This document shows, piece after piece, positions 46,874-56,328 of a DNA stretch of 64,000 nt. Source of the DNA: Arthrobacter sp. MYb227. Lineage in GTDB: Bacteria; Actinomycetota; Actinomycetes; Actinomycetales; Micrococcaceae. The position numbers and the translations under genes were made by a program. Each line of letters starts with the position of its first letter. Within the stretch, counting starts at the first letter, position 1. The DNA is taken from assembly GCF_002975435.1 (NCBI RefSeq), contig NZ_PCPT01000005.1:186001-250000 (forward strand), read 5' to 3'. A model generated the notes under the pieces. It ran no database searches and had not been told where the DNA came from. It was given only the letters and a program-made list of their open reading frames with translations.

Positions 46874-47854
46874 TTGAATATACGTAAGAGCACCCAATTC
46901 GCGGCGCTGTGTGCTGCACTGACACTCTCATTAGCTTCATGCAGTGCTGCTGCTGACGTTGAGGCAGCAGGCGCCCCACCATCCGTTTCATCAGCACCTG
47001 CCTCCACAGGATCTGCCGTTCCCACGCCATCGGTTACTCCAAAGCCCTTACCGGCTCTGAAGACGGCAATGGTCATGGACGCGTCGATTCCCTCGATGTG
47101 CGGCTTCCCGAAGGGAAAGATGAAGAACGGAGAACTTTCGAAGAAACACTCTGAACACCCCGGTGCAAATTCACCGCGGATTCCAAATCGCGATTTTGTC
47201 GTCGCTGGTGACCTCACCGGAGATGGCGTCGATGAACTCGCAGCTGTTTTCTACTGCGATAAAGGAGGCGTCTCGTGGCCTGCACAGATCCAGCTCTTTG
47301 AAAGTACAGTTGACGGCATTGCCGCGCTGGGCCAACCCTTCGGGATCGGTACTATCAGCGGAGGCGCTCGTGGAATGCCAAGTGGCTTCAAATACGCCAA
47401 CGGTCGGCTTTCTCTGAGCGGTCCTCAGGTGCTCCTGAGCGACAATGCGATCAGCCCCAGCGGAAAATTCGCAGCTTCCCTTGCGTGGAATGGCAAAGAG
47501 CTCGTAACCTCGAGTTTCGCCGACACAACCCATGGTTCGAGCAAACTTCTTGAGACCTCATCGATCAATGGCACCTGGTGCCTCGTGGAATCCTCCACTG
47601 GCGCAGGCAAAAACTGCCTTGAAATCAGCTTCCCAACCGTATCGTCTGGCGATCATGACCCACGAACGTTTTCAATTCAGGTTGACGGAGACCTCCTGAA
47701 TATGAGCACCTATGACGCGCCGCTTGGCATTTTCTACCCGGCTAAAACTTCAGTTGACGATAAGTCATACCCAGAGGTTGCCAAGAAGAATATCAACGAA
47801 GATCGTATTTACAATGGCCAGACCCGAGAACTCTACGTTCGCTCCGGTAGCTAG
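46874..47854 (+). CDS. Predicted lipoprotein with FG-GAP-like motif
   Basis: A 326-residue exported protein. The TTG at 46874 has AGGAG six bases upstream and starts a lipoprotein signal peptide with lipobox LASC. A short Ala/Pro/Ser linker follows, then a globular domain containing DLTGDGVDELAAVFYCDKGG, like the calcium-binding loop of FG-GAP/VCBS proteins. Two further Cys (CLVE and NCLE) may form a disulfide. Function unknown; likely a surface-anchored binding protein. Confidence 0.75.
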   Translation: MNIRKSTQFAALCAALTLSLASCSAAADVEAAGAPPSVSSAPASTGSAVPTPSVTPKPLPALKTAMVMDASIPSMCGFPKGKMKNGELSKKHSEHPGANSPRIPNRDFVVAGDLTGDGVDELAAVFYCDKGGVSWPAQIQLFESTVDGIAALGQPFGIGTISGGARGMPSGFKYANGRLSLSGPQVLLSDNAISPSGKFAASLAWNGKELVTSSFADTTHGSSKLLETSSINGTWCLVESSTGAGKNCLEISFPTVSSGDHDPRTFSIQVDGDLLNMSTYDAPLGIFYPAKTSVDDKSYPEVAKKNINEDRIYNGQTRELYVRSGS

Positions 47855-47911
47855 AAGTTCAGCCTGAATCATCCCAGATTTGATACGGCTGTCCTAAGAA
47901 AGATAATAGCT

Positions 47912-48282
47912 ATGCTTGAAGAGCGTCCTGCCGAAGTCCTTGACCGTGCTGTATTGATGGTGGTGGATCGGTTTTCTGAACACCCTTCCATTTATGGAGC
48001 GTGCAAGGCGTTGCCTGCGGAGTTGGAAGTTGGCCCACTGCCGAATTCGTATCGGTGGTTACCTTTATGGCCGGTTGCCCATTCAGTCGCGAGATTATCA
48101 CTGCGAACGATGTAGGACTTTGTGTCAAAGCAGCAACTTTGCGCTTGAACCAATCAGATGCTTTCGATGCGCAGATTGATCCGAGCAAGACATTTCCGGA
48201 TGTGCCTTTATTGATCTGGGCGAAATTCCTACTAGAACGCTATGCTACAGACACAGCCGAAAATGGTGGGAGCCTTAGATGA
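47912..48282 (+). pseudogene. Possible frameshifted small gene
   Basis: Two overlapping frames each look like half of one protein. The first (from ATG 47912) reads MLEERPAEVLDRAVLMVVDR to about 48045; the second continues AEFVSVVTFMAGCPFSRE to a stop at 48282. Joined, they would make ~120 residues. I do not recognise the family, and a frameshift near 48045 is a guess from reading continuity. Confidence 0.3.
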
Positions 48283-48360
48283 GTCTCCGTCCAGGGCTCG
48301 AACAGCAGACGTCTAACTGGATCCAGAAAAGATCGGCTTCTTACTCTAACGAGCATCAAA

Positions 48361-48408
48361 CGATAAGTGTCTTTCTGGGTTCAGATCGACCCAGAAAGAC
48401 ACTTATCG
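48361..48408. terminator. Perfect 20-bp hairpin
   Basis: CGATAAGTGTCTTTCTGGGT (48361-48380) is exactly complementary to 48389-48408 around an 8-base loop. It stands between the convergent units ending at 48282 and 48492. It is a very strong stem, probably a bidirectional terminator, though no T-run follows. Confidence 0.65.
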
Positions 48409-48491
48409 TCGCCCTCGAAACTTCTCTCGGTCGTTACGCGAATGCCTAGCTCGTCAACACATAACTGGTCGTTGAGTCCGGCCAGCAGCGA

Positions 48492-50159
48492 TTAATTTCT
48501 ATTGGATTCATCAACGTTAACATCGGCAAGCGACAGCTGGACGTGCTCATGGTAATCAGAGTGCGCTTTCACCTTTTCCGAAACATCCACATTTTTCAGT
48601 CCCTTGACCACAGGCATGAATCCGCTGCGTCCTGCCGCTGTTTGGCCAGCTTGCGCTACCGGATAGATGCTCTTGAGTACTCCGTCATTCGTTGAGTGGT
48701 AATTGTAAACAGTTCCATTGACGCCTTCAGCTAAGGATTTCCAGTCGCCCTTTGCACCAATAGCTGCGCCCAAGAGATGCATGGATTCAATGCGTGGCCC
48801 ATCGGTTTTGGTGTTCAAAGCCTGAGCTGCAAACACCATCGCTCGAGCACCTAAGCTATGCCCTACCAAGACAAAAGAATCTTCTGTGGTTCGCGCAATT
48901 AAGTCTGCCAAGATAGCACCGGTCTTCTCAGCCCGAATTTTAGCTACATGCCACGGGTTCTTGACCAGGTCAGCGACGAGCAGCGCTGGAGCAATGGGCC
49001 CTAGTTTTTTTGCGGCGAGTTTAGCTGCCCTCGCGGCGACTTGCTGTACTGCTGGGGCACCAATTACCCTTGCAGCAGCTCCACCACCAAAATAAGCAAG
49101 ATTCTTGAGTTCTTTGGCACCCCAATGCACTCGATAAACGGGGGAATCTGGATAACGCTGAGTGATGATATTGCGCCATTCACCCCATCCACGACCGGAT
49201 TCACTCAAGAAACCATTACAGACAACAACCGGTACACCGCTTCCACCTTGTAGCATCTCGATATGGAACGATTTGTCTTCGCGGACGTATGCATTAGCGA
49301 TAGTTGAGCCAAGAACTCCACCTAACGCTGCACCGAGACCGGTAACGACGGCAGTTCCACCCGCCATTCCAAGTCCTCCGGCGGCAATAGCTCCACCGCC
49401 CAAGAGCGCTAGCCCGTAGCTAGTAGCTGCGGCACCAGAGAATCCGCCTGCAACTACGCCAACGGCACCGCCGATGGCGGGAGCTGCTAAAAATGCAAAC
49501 GGGGTGGCGGCGGCAAGACCTGCGCCGGCAAACCCAACTACTTTTACGGCTCGTGCAAGATTGGGTTTGTCGTACTTGAGGAACTCTTCATAGTCGTTCA
49601 GAGCGCCCATGGGGGTGCTTGCTTTGGCAAATCCGGGGGTCTCATGGCGATGCTCGGCACAATAGCGTTGTATCGATATTGATCCTCGACCACGGACCGC
49701 CATATTTTTGCACAGAGGTGCGGCGCAGGGAAGAGTTGGGGAGCCGCACTCATCGCATAAGTACACGGGCAACTGTCCCAACGGTCGCTTCACCTTCCGG
49801 TGCTCGTGTTGACCGAAGCACGCTGAGCACCATCCGTAACGTTTCTCATCCGTGAGCTCATCAGAAACTTCCGCTAACCACTCAACCATCTTTCGATGCT
49901 TCTGAGCACGGTTCTCGGCTTGTTGCTGTTGTTGTTGGTCGGGTAGATCAACGGCTGCATACCTATCCAATGCGAAAGCCCAAGCACTGTTGACAAGCAT
50001 ACGGTTGGTGCCCAGCCCAGACTGCTCAAAGTTTGGAGTAACTGAATCCGTTGATCCCGTTAGCTCAAGTACTTGACCGGTTGGTGAAACAACTCGGCAA
50101 TGAATACTATTTCCGTCAAGCACGCGTGCGACGATTTCCGCTTTTTGCATGGTATTCAT
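48492..50159 (-). CDS. DUF726-type alpha/beta hydrolase with zinc-ribbon N-terminus
   Basis: A 555-residue protein. The N-terminal ~160 residues carry a Gln run (DQQQQQQ) and cysteine pairs CSAC, CDEC and CKN...C, forming a zinc-ribbon-like module. The middle (~210-290) is a long Gly/Ala-rich hydrophobic stretch, probably membrane-embedded. The C-terminal part is a lipase-like domain with nucleophile GHSLGARAM, Asp in STNDGVLK and His in HSDYHEHV, as in DUF726/TMCO4 proteins. ATG 50159 is the likely start. A role as a membrane lipase or hydrolase is inferred; the substrate is unknown. Confidence 0.78.
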   Translation of the reverse strand: MNTMQKAEIVARVLDGNSIHCRVVSPTGQVLELTGSTDSVTPNFEQSGLGTNRMLVNSAWAFALDRYAAVDLPDQQQQQQAENRAQKHRKMVEWLAEVSDELTDEKRYGWCSACFGQHEHRKVKRPLGQLPVYLCDECGSPTLPCAAPLCKNMAVRGRGSISIQRYCAEHRHETPGFAKASTPMGALNDYEEFLKYDKPNLARAVKVVGFAGAGLAAATPFAFLAAPAIGGAVGVVAGGFSGAAATSYGLALLGGGAIAAGGLGMAGGTAVVTGLGAALGGVLGSTIANAYVREDKSFHIEMLQGGSGVPVVVCNGFLSESGRGWGEWRNIITQRYPDSPVYRVHWGAKELKNLAYFGGGAAARVIGAPAVQQVAARAAKLAAKKLGPIAPALLVADLVKNPWHVAKIRAEKTGAILADLIARTTEDSFVLVGHSLGARAMVFAAQALNTKTDGPRIESMHLLGAAIGAKGDWKSLAEGVNGTVYNYHSTNDGVLKSIYPVAQAGQTAAGRSGFMPVVKGLKNVDVSEKVKAHSDYHEHVQLSLADVNVDESNRN

Positions 50160-50550
50160 ATTTGCATGGATCCATCGGGATAGTCCTTGTGCTAAGCACA
50201 AGTCGGAAAATAACTGAGTAGACCGGAGCGTTGGAGCTCAAGGTTTAGTCATCTCGGGGAGGCAACTTCAAAGCGTTGCTACCGATACTTGACCGGTCCT
50301 TGAAGACAGCTTATGCGCTGGTCCTGGGGCATAAGGATCCAGTTAACGGTTCAAAAATGAGGTATTAGAAAATTACTAGACGCGGTTAGTTAATCTCAGG
50401 AGTCAACCCGATGCGAATGGAGTTCAAGTGAACTAACCAGAGACCGTTTCCTAGCGAATGATCACCGGTTCTTCACAAATAACCGCTGTAGCGCTGGTCT
50501 TATCGGATGTTACTCCGGTCTTGTTGAGCCACGGTTAATCTCCGAGCGGT
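50160..50550. other. Non-coding stretch
   Basis: About 390 bp between two minus-strand genes. It should hold the promoter of the hydrolase gene. No gene, hairpin or repeat that I would support. Confidence 0.4.
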
Positions 50551-51534
50551 TCATGAAGGGTTTGAGTTCGAATGCTTGGTACGCGCGGCAGCGTCTGTGC
50601 GAACCTTGCGCGTTGAATCAATAAGCTCCCACACCAGAATGCCAACGGCAATCACGATGACCGAAACATTGATGTGCAGGGCCGCATCGTGCCAACCTAG
50701 GGCAACCAGGCGTTCGACCATGGGTGGATTGAGGAGGGAATTGGTTGCGGCAAGCCACACCAGCGGCACCACAACCAGCAGGCCAGTGACCGCGTTGAGC
50801 CCCACGAAGGGCCACGACCAGCCTCCGGCGCGATAGCGCAGGAATTCCACGACTGCACCTGTAAGTAATCCAGCGATCATTACCGGGATCCACAAACTCC
50901 AGAGGCTCGGCTCCAGACTCGGCACAGGTGCCCCGCCGGCATCGGTAAAGGGGGAGCGGAAGTGCTGCCACACCAGATAGGCGACACCCACCAGCGACAT
51001 GATGATCGAGGCGATCGTGTCGCCCAATTTCACGCCACCCTGGGGTGGATCCGGAAGCGTTGAAGGATCCCAGGCCGGATACATGGACTTGGGTGCTTGG
51101 TTGCGTTCGAGGATGGCAAAGACAACAGTGACCCAGAAGAAAAGCTGAACCGTGAGCTGGATCAGGGTGACTATTGTCTTAGCTGCGGTGTCGCCTGCAT
51201 CCGCACCGGTCAACAGGTTGGCAATGATAATTCCCGTACCCGCAATGGGTAGCACCGTCGCGGCGAGCACCTTCAGCAGCCGGATGTAGGTGGGGTAGTG
51301 ATCTGGGCCGATCAGCTGCAGTTTTCGGTTTGAATACTCGGCCGCAAGCCGCATGGGATCGCCGAGTTCTAGCAGCGCCGAGTGTTCGGCTTCTTGTGGA
51401 CTTGCTCCTGCTTCGAGGCGCGCATCGGTGAGATCGGCGATGGCCGCTGCGAGTTCTGCTTGCACATCGTTGCGTTGAGATTCGGGTACCGCGTGGATGA
51501 CGGCGGTGATGTAGCGGTTTGTCAGGGTCTTCAT
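50551..51534 (-). CDS. HAAS-domain membrane protein paired with PadR regulator
   Basis: A 327-residue protein. The N-terminal ~80 residues are a HAAS (permease-prefix) domain: RYITAVIHAVPESQRNDVQA and ALLELGDPMRLAAEYSN. About six hydrophobic segments follow. Its ATG overlaps the PadR stop codon (ATGA at 51531-51534), so the two are translated together. HAAS proteins with an adjacent PadR gene are a common regulatory pair, with the HAAS protein likely sensing membrane conditions; the exact signal is unknown. Confidence 0.82.
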   Translation of the reverse strand: MKTLTNRYITAVIHAVPESQRNDVQAELAAAIADLTDARLEAGASPQEAEHSALLELGDPMRLAAEYSNRKLQLIGPDHYPTYIRLLKVLAATVLPIAGTGIIIANLLTGADAGDTAAKTIVTLIQLTVQLFFWVTVVFAILERNQAPKSMYPAWDPSTLPDPPQGGVKLGDTIASIIMSLVGVAYLVWQHFRSPFTDAGGAPVPSLEPSLWSLWIPVMIAGLLTGAVVEFLRYRAGGWSWPFVGLNAVTGLLVVVPLVWLAATNSLLNPPMVERLVALGWHDAALHINVSVIVIAVGILVWELIDSTRKVRTDAAARTKHSNSNPS

Positions 51535-51893
51535 GACAACTCCTTGAGGAGGTTTTTAGGATCTTCGGTTCGTAAGGTATTTAGCGACTGAGTCAGCGAG
51601 TTCCATTCGGATTCCAACTGTTGGAGCAGTTTTCTGCCGGCATCGCTGGTGCTATACATCTTGCGTGGTCGCGAATCGGTGGTGTCCCAACTGGAGCTCA
51701 GCAGGCCTTGCTTTTCCAGTCTGCGCAGGAGCGGGTAGAGCGTGTTGGCATCGACACTAAGCCCGGATTTTTCGAGGACGGCAAGTAATCCGTAGCCGTA
51801 TCCGGGGGTTTTGAGCGTAGCCAGTGCCGCAATGACCACTGTGCCGCGGCGCAGCTCCTGTTGATGTCCGGCAAGTACATCCTCATCGTTCAT
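51531..51893 (-). CDS. PadR-family transcriptional regulator
   Basis: A 120-residue winged-helix repressor. LRRGTVVIAALATLKTPGYG and LYPLLRRLEKQGLLSSSW form the recognition region, followed by SRPRKMYSTSDAGRKLL. ATG 51893 matches the family start; the open frame continues upstream to 52010. It is co-translated with the HAAS membrane protein, and a palindrome 11 bp upstream is a candidate autoregulatory site. Confidence 0.9.
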   Translation of the reverse strand: MNDEDVLAGHQQELRRGTVVIAALATLKTPGYGYGLLAVLEKSGLSVDANTLYPLLRRLEKQGLLSSSWDTTDSRPRKMYSTSDAGRKLLQQLESEWNSLTQSLNTLRTEDPKNLLKELS

Positions 51894-51903
51894 AACAAAC
51901 ACG

Positions 51904-51924
51904 ATAGTGTGTCTCGCACAGTAT
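51904..51924. promoter_or_regulatory. Candidate PadR operator
   Basis: ATAGTGTG-TCTCG-CACAGTAT is an imperfect palindrome (7 of 8 arm positions match) lying 11-31 bp upstream of the PadR start codon. Its size and position suit an autoregulatory operator overlapping the promoter. Confidence 0.4.
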
Positions 51925-52256
51925 TGTCTATGGCCGCCATCGAATTCCCTGTTTCCTACTTTCGCAACCCGCCGGGACCCGGTTGAAACGTGAATCCGCT
52001 GGCTGGCCATCTGGCGGTGTTCTACCTGTAAAGCACATGTCGACCGGGGTTGTGGATCATGACCGATTCGTATTCACCATGGGGACGCCGGGAAGTTGGT
52101 GCGCATTGTCGGTGGCGCGCTTACCCGCCCCGCACGAGCCATGGTGAATACGCGAAAATGCTAGATTAGTTCAAATTGCTAGAAATATTGGCGTGGATTG
52201 GCCACTGGGGGCAAGTGGTGCTCTGCAACTTCAGACTTCTTGACGAGGAGAAAGCG
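51925..52256. other. Non-coding stretch with a spaced inverted repeat
   Basis: About 330 bp between divergent genes. It contains a perfect 14-bp inverted repeat, CGTATTCACCATGG at 52069-52082 and its complement at 52139-52152, enclosing 56 GC-rich bases. Confidence 0.5.
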
Positions 52257-53498
52257 TTGGATTCCTTGGAACGGCCCGCTGGAGCACGAGACGTCGACGC
52301 GGACTCAAATGGCAACAATGAATTTGGTGCAATCGTTTATCGAATGTGGCCATGGATGGCGTGGCTACTGCCAGTTGCTCTCTTCATACTTATTGCGGTG
52401 TCCGGGGCCGGTGGCTGGGAAATGCTCTTCGCTTTGTTGTACTCCCCATTAATTCTTCCGGCATACGCGCTACTGGGTTTGATTCCTCGCCGCGTCATGC
52501 GCAAGGCGGGGAAGAAGGCCACCTCAAACATTGTCGGCGCATTGTTGGTACTGCACTGGTGGAGCTTGATCATATTCTCGATATTCGTACGCGGGTCCGG
52601 CGATTCGGGTTCCCTGGATTCTGTCATTGGAGAGATCTTGTGGTGGTTGCCGGAAAGTGTGGAAAATACCTTCAGCCGGATCGGCGCACTCTGCGCACTT
52701 AGTTCATGGTTGGCCGTCATGGTGTTCTCATTCATCACTTCATCCACGTTAAGGCGCCGATTTTCGCTCGCATGGACATCATTAGTGGTCCCGCCGGTGC
52801 TCGTGGTCCTTGCCCTGAGCACTCTCTATGCTGGCAATATCTTCAATGCGCAAGACGCTGCGGGGAACAGCCAGTACAGCGTGAAGCGTTTATCGGTGGC
52901 AGAGACACGGGAGCTACACAACTTGCGATGGGATTCGCTCCAGGAAGAGCTGGTTCCGCTGCGTGGTGCGATTGCCGGTACCGGATGGATTGCCCGTAAG
53001 GATGCTCATCGCCGCGAGGGAGTGGTGGATTCCTCCGGGGTCAATAGGGCAGAGGATCTCATTGGCTATGGCAGCGTGTCCTCCGGATATACCTTGGGAA
53101 TAGTGTGGGAAATGCAGAGCGAAATATCGTTAGATGAAGCGATAACTCGTGCCCAGGAAGCGGCGAAGCGCCAGGGACTGAAGCCCATTTCTCCTGTACT
53201 TCCCATCGATACCGGACGAGGCGAGGACAACGTCAGAATTGGGCAATTCATGCGCTTTAGCGATGCGCAGGGCAATGCTTTTGGCATCAGGATTGTGCAG
53301 TCCGAGCGGGAATATGCAGATCTCACCATGACCGCCCGGAGCCCAGAATATTGGCGGGAGGGTGCATATGAAACGTACTGGAATAGTGCAACAACCGTGG
53401 ACTTGGATGAGGTTTTCGGGGATCGACATTTAGAAACTGGTCCCAAACGTTTTGCCACAGATCAGTGGCCAGAACTTAAAGTCTTTCGGACCGGGTAG
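52257..53498 (+). CDS. Unknown membrane protein with large soluble C-terminal part
   Basis: A 413-residue protein. TTG 52257 is preferred because GAGGAG precedes it by six bases; the open frame extends to 52176. Four or five hydrophobic segments occupy ~40-235 (WLLPVALFILIAV, LVVPPVLVVLALSTLYAG). The last ~180 residues are hydrophilic and probably extracytoplasmic. No family recognised. Confidence 0.68.
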   Translation: MDSLERPAGARDVDADSNGNNEFGAIVYRMWPWMAWLLPVALFILIAVSGAGGWEMLFALLYSPLILPAYALLGLIPRRVMRKAGKKATSNIVGALLVLHWWSLIIFSIFVRGSGDSGSLDSVIGEILWWLPESVENTFSRIGALCALSSWLAVMVFSFITSSTLRRRFSLAWTSLVVPPVLVVLALSTLYAGNIFNAQDAAGNSQYSVKRLSVAETRELHNLRWDSLQEELVPLRGAIAGTGWIARKDAHRREGVVDSSGVNRAEDLIGYGSVSSGYTLGIVWEMQSEISLDEAITRAQEAAKRQGLKPISPVLPIDTGRGEDNVRIGQFMRFSDAQGNAFGIRIVQSEREYADLTMTARSPEYWREGAYETYWNSATTVDLDEVFGDRHLETGPKRFATDQWPELKVFRTG

Positions 53499-53518
53499 GC
53501 GCTAAGGGATGTCACATA

Positions 53519-54145
53519 CTAGCCGATGTGTTTGGGGCTTTGTAAGCGTAATAAAAGTACAGCGATGAGCGCACCTAGTAGCGCGGCACCACCATGGATA
53601 TCCTTGCTGAGCACTAGTAGAGCAACGGCACTAAGGCCCACCGCTGCGGCGATGCGGCATGTGAGTTTTCCACTTGACCATGTGCGTACCAATAGTGAGG
53701 CAGCGAGCCCAAAAACAATCACAGAGTTCCCGGCTCCGAGCGGTTGCACAAGGTATCCCCAGAATTGGGCGCCAAGTCCCGAGCCGAGGGCGATGAAAAG
53801 CCACTGCCGTGGCTTCCACAAGGATTCGGCAAGGATGCCAATCCAGGCAAGAGCCGCGAGGTTAAAGAGCATCCCTGGCCAAAGGCCATCTTGAACCAGT
53901 AACGAGGTCACCACTCGCCAGGGTTGGAGTAGCGCACCGGCAAATCCATTGCGTTCAAGGCTCGTCAATAATCCCGGAGCCACGGTGAGCTGAGCCAGTG
54001 ACGGGATGCCGATGATCATCACTGCAGACAAAGTCATCCTGGGGCGAAAGTCTCGTTGGTGAGCACTCGGCGGCGCAAATTGCCACGCAAGTGAGGCCGC
54101 GGCCAAGATGATGCCGTAGCAAACCAGGGTGAGGTTCTGGTTCAT
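53519..54145 (-). CDS. Rhomboid-family intramembrane protease
   Basis: A 208-residue membrane protein with about six spans. WRVVTSLLVQDG and the GMLFNLAALAWIG segment correspond to the rhomboid L1 loop and helix 2. GAGNSVIVFGLAAS holds the GxSx catalytic Ser, and KDIHGGAALLGAL supplies the partner His. The motif GNSV is less common than GASG, so activity is not certain. ATG 54145. Confidence 0.72.
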   Translation of the reverse strand: MNQNLTLVCYGIILAAASLAWQFAPPSAHQRDFRPRMTLSAVMIIGIPSLAQLTVAPGLLTSLERNGFAGALLQPWRVVTSLLVQDGLWPGMLFNLAALAWIGILAESLWKPRQWLFIALGSGLGAQFWGYLVQPLGAGNSVIVFGLAASLLVRTWSSGKLTCRIAAAVGLSAVALLVLSKDIHGGAALLGALIAVLLLRLQSPKHIG

Positions 54146-54167
54146 GGCAAGTTCCTATGCCAAGGAG

Positions 54168-55145
54168 CTAGTCGGTGGTGCCCAAGGCATCATGCGCATA
54201 AGGATTCACCGTGCGGTCAGCGAAGGGGGTGAACCAGTCGGCAATATCCAAATTAACCACCCGCATGTGAGCAAACTTTGGATCACTGCCTATGCCAAGC
54301 ATTGATGGGTCGTAGAGAAATTCGTGATCGGTATCTTCAAACATCAGATCCTCGAGCATTGAGCGCCAATCATCGGGAAGTTCAAGCTCCGTATAGAGGT
54401 CCTCAAGCAATTCCATCCGGTTGAAGACTAGGCGCAAGACTAGTTCTTGGGCCACGCAACTTGGATGACTAAAACCAGAGACAAGGCTATGTCCCAGATC
54501 CATGGTGATGGCTAGGAACCGCTGTGTGAAGCCTGAGGTGTAGTGTTCTTGGAATGCTTCGGGAAGTTGGGAGAGGCATAGGGTCTCTTCGATTGCCGTT
54601 CCACCATTTCGTTGAAACGAGATATCTTCGAAAAGTGAGTCGACTAGCGTCTCGTAGGACCACATCAGTGCTCCGGTGAGTAGTGTGTTTGGAGAAAAAT
54701 CATCCGCTTCCGGGTCGCTTTCCTCAAATTCTTCCGTGTACTGCTCAAGCGCGTGGATGCGGACCATGGCACCGAGCGCTGCCATGTCGCTAAGGGGTGA
54801 ATTTGATGTGGAAGCAGAGGCATCATCTGAAGCCTGCCGGGGTTGGGCCGCGGGCTCCGGCTCCACCTGGAGAATCGTCTCTTCGGCGTTCTCCGAGGTA
54901 ATTGAGCATTCGGATTCAATGATCTGGATGCCCGGGATCATTGACGTGAGAAACTCCGGCTCCAGAGCGATAGACAACGAGGCAATATGCCCATTTCGAA
55001 GCTCCGAAAGCTCATCGAGCAGCATGTCCGGGTCATCCTCATATTCGGTGCGCATGCGTTGCTCGGCAAAGTCTTTCAGCGCAGCCTCATCGGTGACCCG
55101 CAAGGTGAGATCCATCCTGACACTATGCTTCTGCCGTTTAGTCAT
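54168..55145 (-). CDS. Unknown acidic cytoplasmic protein
   Basis: A 325-residue protein of no recognised family. It starts MTKRQKHSVRMDLTLRVTDE and is rich in Asp/Glu, with an acidic, low-complexity centre (~95-150) between two ordered regions. No membrane segments. The tail includes DHEFLYDPSMLGIG. It lies directly upstream of the rhomboid gene on the same strand, 22 bp away, so they may form an operon. Confidence 0.68.
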   Translation of the reverse strand: MTKRQKHSVRMDLTLRVTDEAALKDFAEQRMRTEYEDDPDMLLDELSELRNGHIASLSIALEPEFLTSMIPGIQIIESECSITSENAEETILQVEPEPAAQPRQASDDASASTSNSPLSDMAALGAMVRIHALEQYTEEFEESDPEADDFSPNTLLTGALMWSYETLVDSLFEDISFQRNGGTAIEETLCLSQLPEAFQEHYTSGFTQRFLAITMDLGHSLVSGFSHPSCVAQELVLRLVFNRMELLEDLYTELELPDDWRSMLEDLMFEDTDHEFLYDPSMLGIGSDPKFAHMRVVNLDIADWFTPFADRTVNPYAHDALGTTD

Positions 55146-55233
55146 GTTCAGAGACTAGCGCTGTCAGGCGGCGATAAGCCACACTTCTGGGGTGCCCGCC
55201 ACTGGGCCTAGCATTGGTTTTGCCGAGTAGTTC

Positions 55234-56328
55234 CTAGTTGTCTTTGCTCTGACGGGCGGCCGTCCGCAAGTGGGCCGCACGCTCAATGTCCTTGTTTTCC
55301 TTGGCCAGAGCCTTATCGCTGGCCGTGGTGTCGCGAGGAGGTAGTTGGATTGAACGCTCGGCCGAGATTCCTCCTTGTAGCTCGCGGGCACGTTCGATTT
55401 CTGCATCTAGCACCGCGCCGAAGAGCAGCGAGAGATTGGCGATCCACAGCCAGAGCAGAAGCACTATTGCTCCACCGATGGTGCCATATGTTTTGTTGTA
55501 GCTGCCAAAATTTGCAACATAGAAAAAGAATCCAAGTGTTGCTAACGCGAGCACCAACAGTGCCGTAGCGGAGCCAGCACTCAACCACCTGACCTTGGGT
55601 TGCCTGATATTGGGCGTCCCGCAATAGAGCGCCGTCACTAGGCCCACAGCGCAGATTGCCAGCACCGGCCACTTGGCAATATTCCAGATCAGCAGGGTTT
55701 GGCTACCGGCCCCGATGGTGTCACCAATGGCTTGAGCGAATGGCCCGGAGACCACAAGCAAAATAGCCATGAGCGCCACAACCACCAGCAATGCCGCGGT
55801 GAGTAGCAACATGAGGGGCTTGAGTTTGTAGAATGGCCGGCCTTCGGCAATCGCATAGATCCGATTGAGGCATCGGCCGAACGCGCCGACGTATCCCGAG
55901 GCGCTCCAGAGTGCACCGAGCAGACCCACAAGGAACGTGAGCCCAGCTGCACGATTGTTGGCCAGCTGCTCTATCGGTTGTTCCAAAATGCTAGAAACCT
56001 CGGGACTAGCAACCTTACCGATCATCTCTAACATGTTCTGCGTTGTCGATTCAGCCTGACCGACAATGCCTAGCAGTGAAACCAGTGCCAGAAGGGCAGG
56101 GAAGAGTGAGAGTATCCCGTAGTAGGCCAGGCTTGCCCCTAAATCGGTGATTGACAGTCTTGAAAACTCTCGAGTCGAGCGTCCCAAAGCGTATTTCCAC
56201 GAAGCGGCGGTCAGCTTGGTGGGGGAGTCTGGCTTACGTTCGTCCTCGGGTTCCGGTGCGTGCCTGTCTTTTGCCGCGGTCTCGGCATTCGAGCCGGACC
56301 CGTCCATGCTACTACTGCCCTTGGACAT
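55234..56328 (-). CDS. YihY/BrkB-family membrane protein
   Basis: A 364-residue integral membrane protein. ATG 56328 is used; the longer frame to 56388 has no better start. After a hydrophilic Ser/Glu/Pro-rich head, the YihY core contains ASLAYYGILSLFPALLALVS, SASGYVGAFGRCLNRIY and GTIGGAIVLLLWLWI. Six to seven spans are likely. It was once called ribonuclease BN by error; the true role is unknown, possibly transport. The C-terminus is hydrophilic and charged. Confidence 0.88.
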   Translation of the reverse strand: MSKGSSSMDGSGSNAETAAKDRHAPEPEDERKPDSPTKLTAASWKYALGRSTREFSRLSITDLGASLAYYGILSLFPALLALVSLLGIVGQAESTTQNMLEMIGKVASPEVSSILEQPIEQLANNRAAGLTFLVGLLGALWSASGYVGAFGRCLNRIYAIAEGRPFYKLKPLMLLLTAALLVVVALMAILLVVSGPFAQAIGDTIGAGSQTLLIWNIAKWPVLAICAVGLVTALYCGTPNIRQPKVRWLSAGSATALLVLALATLGFFFYVANFGSYNKTYGTIGGAIVLLLWLWIANLSLLFGAVLDAEIERARELQGGISAERSIQLPPRDTTASDKALAKENKDIERAAHLRTAARQSKDN

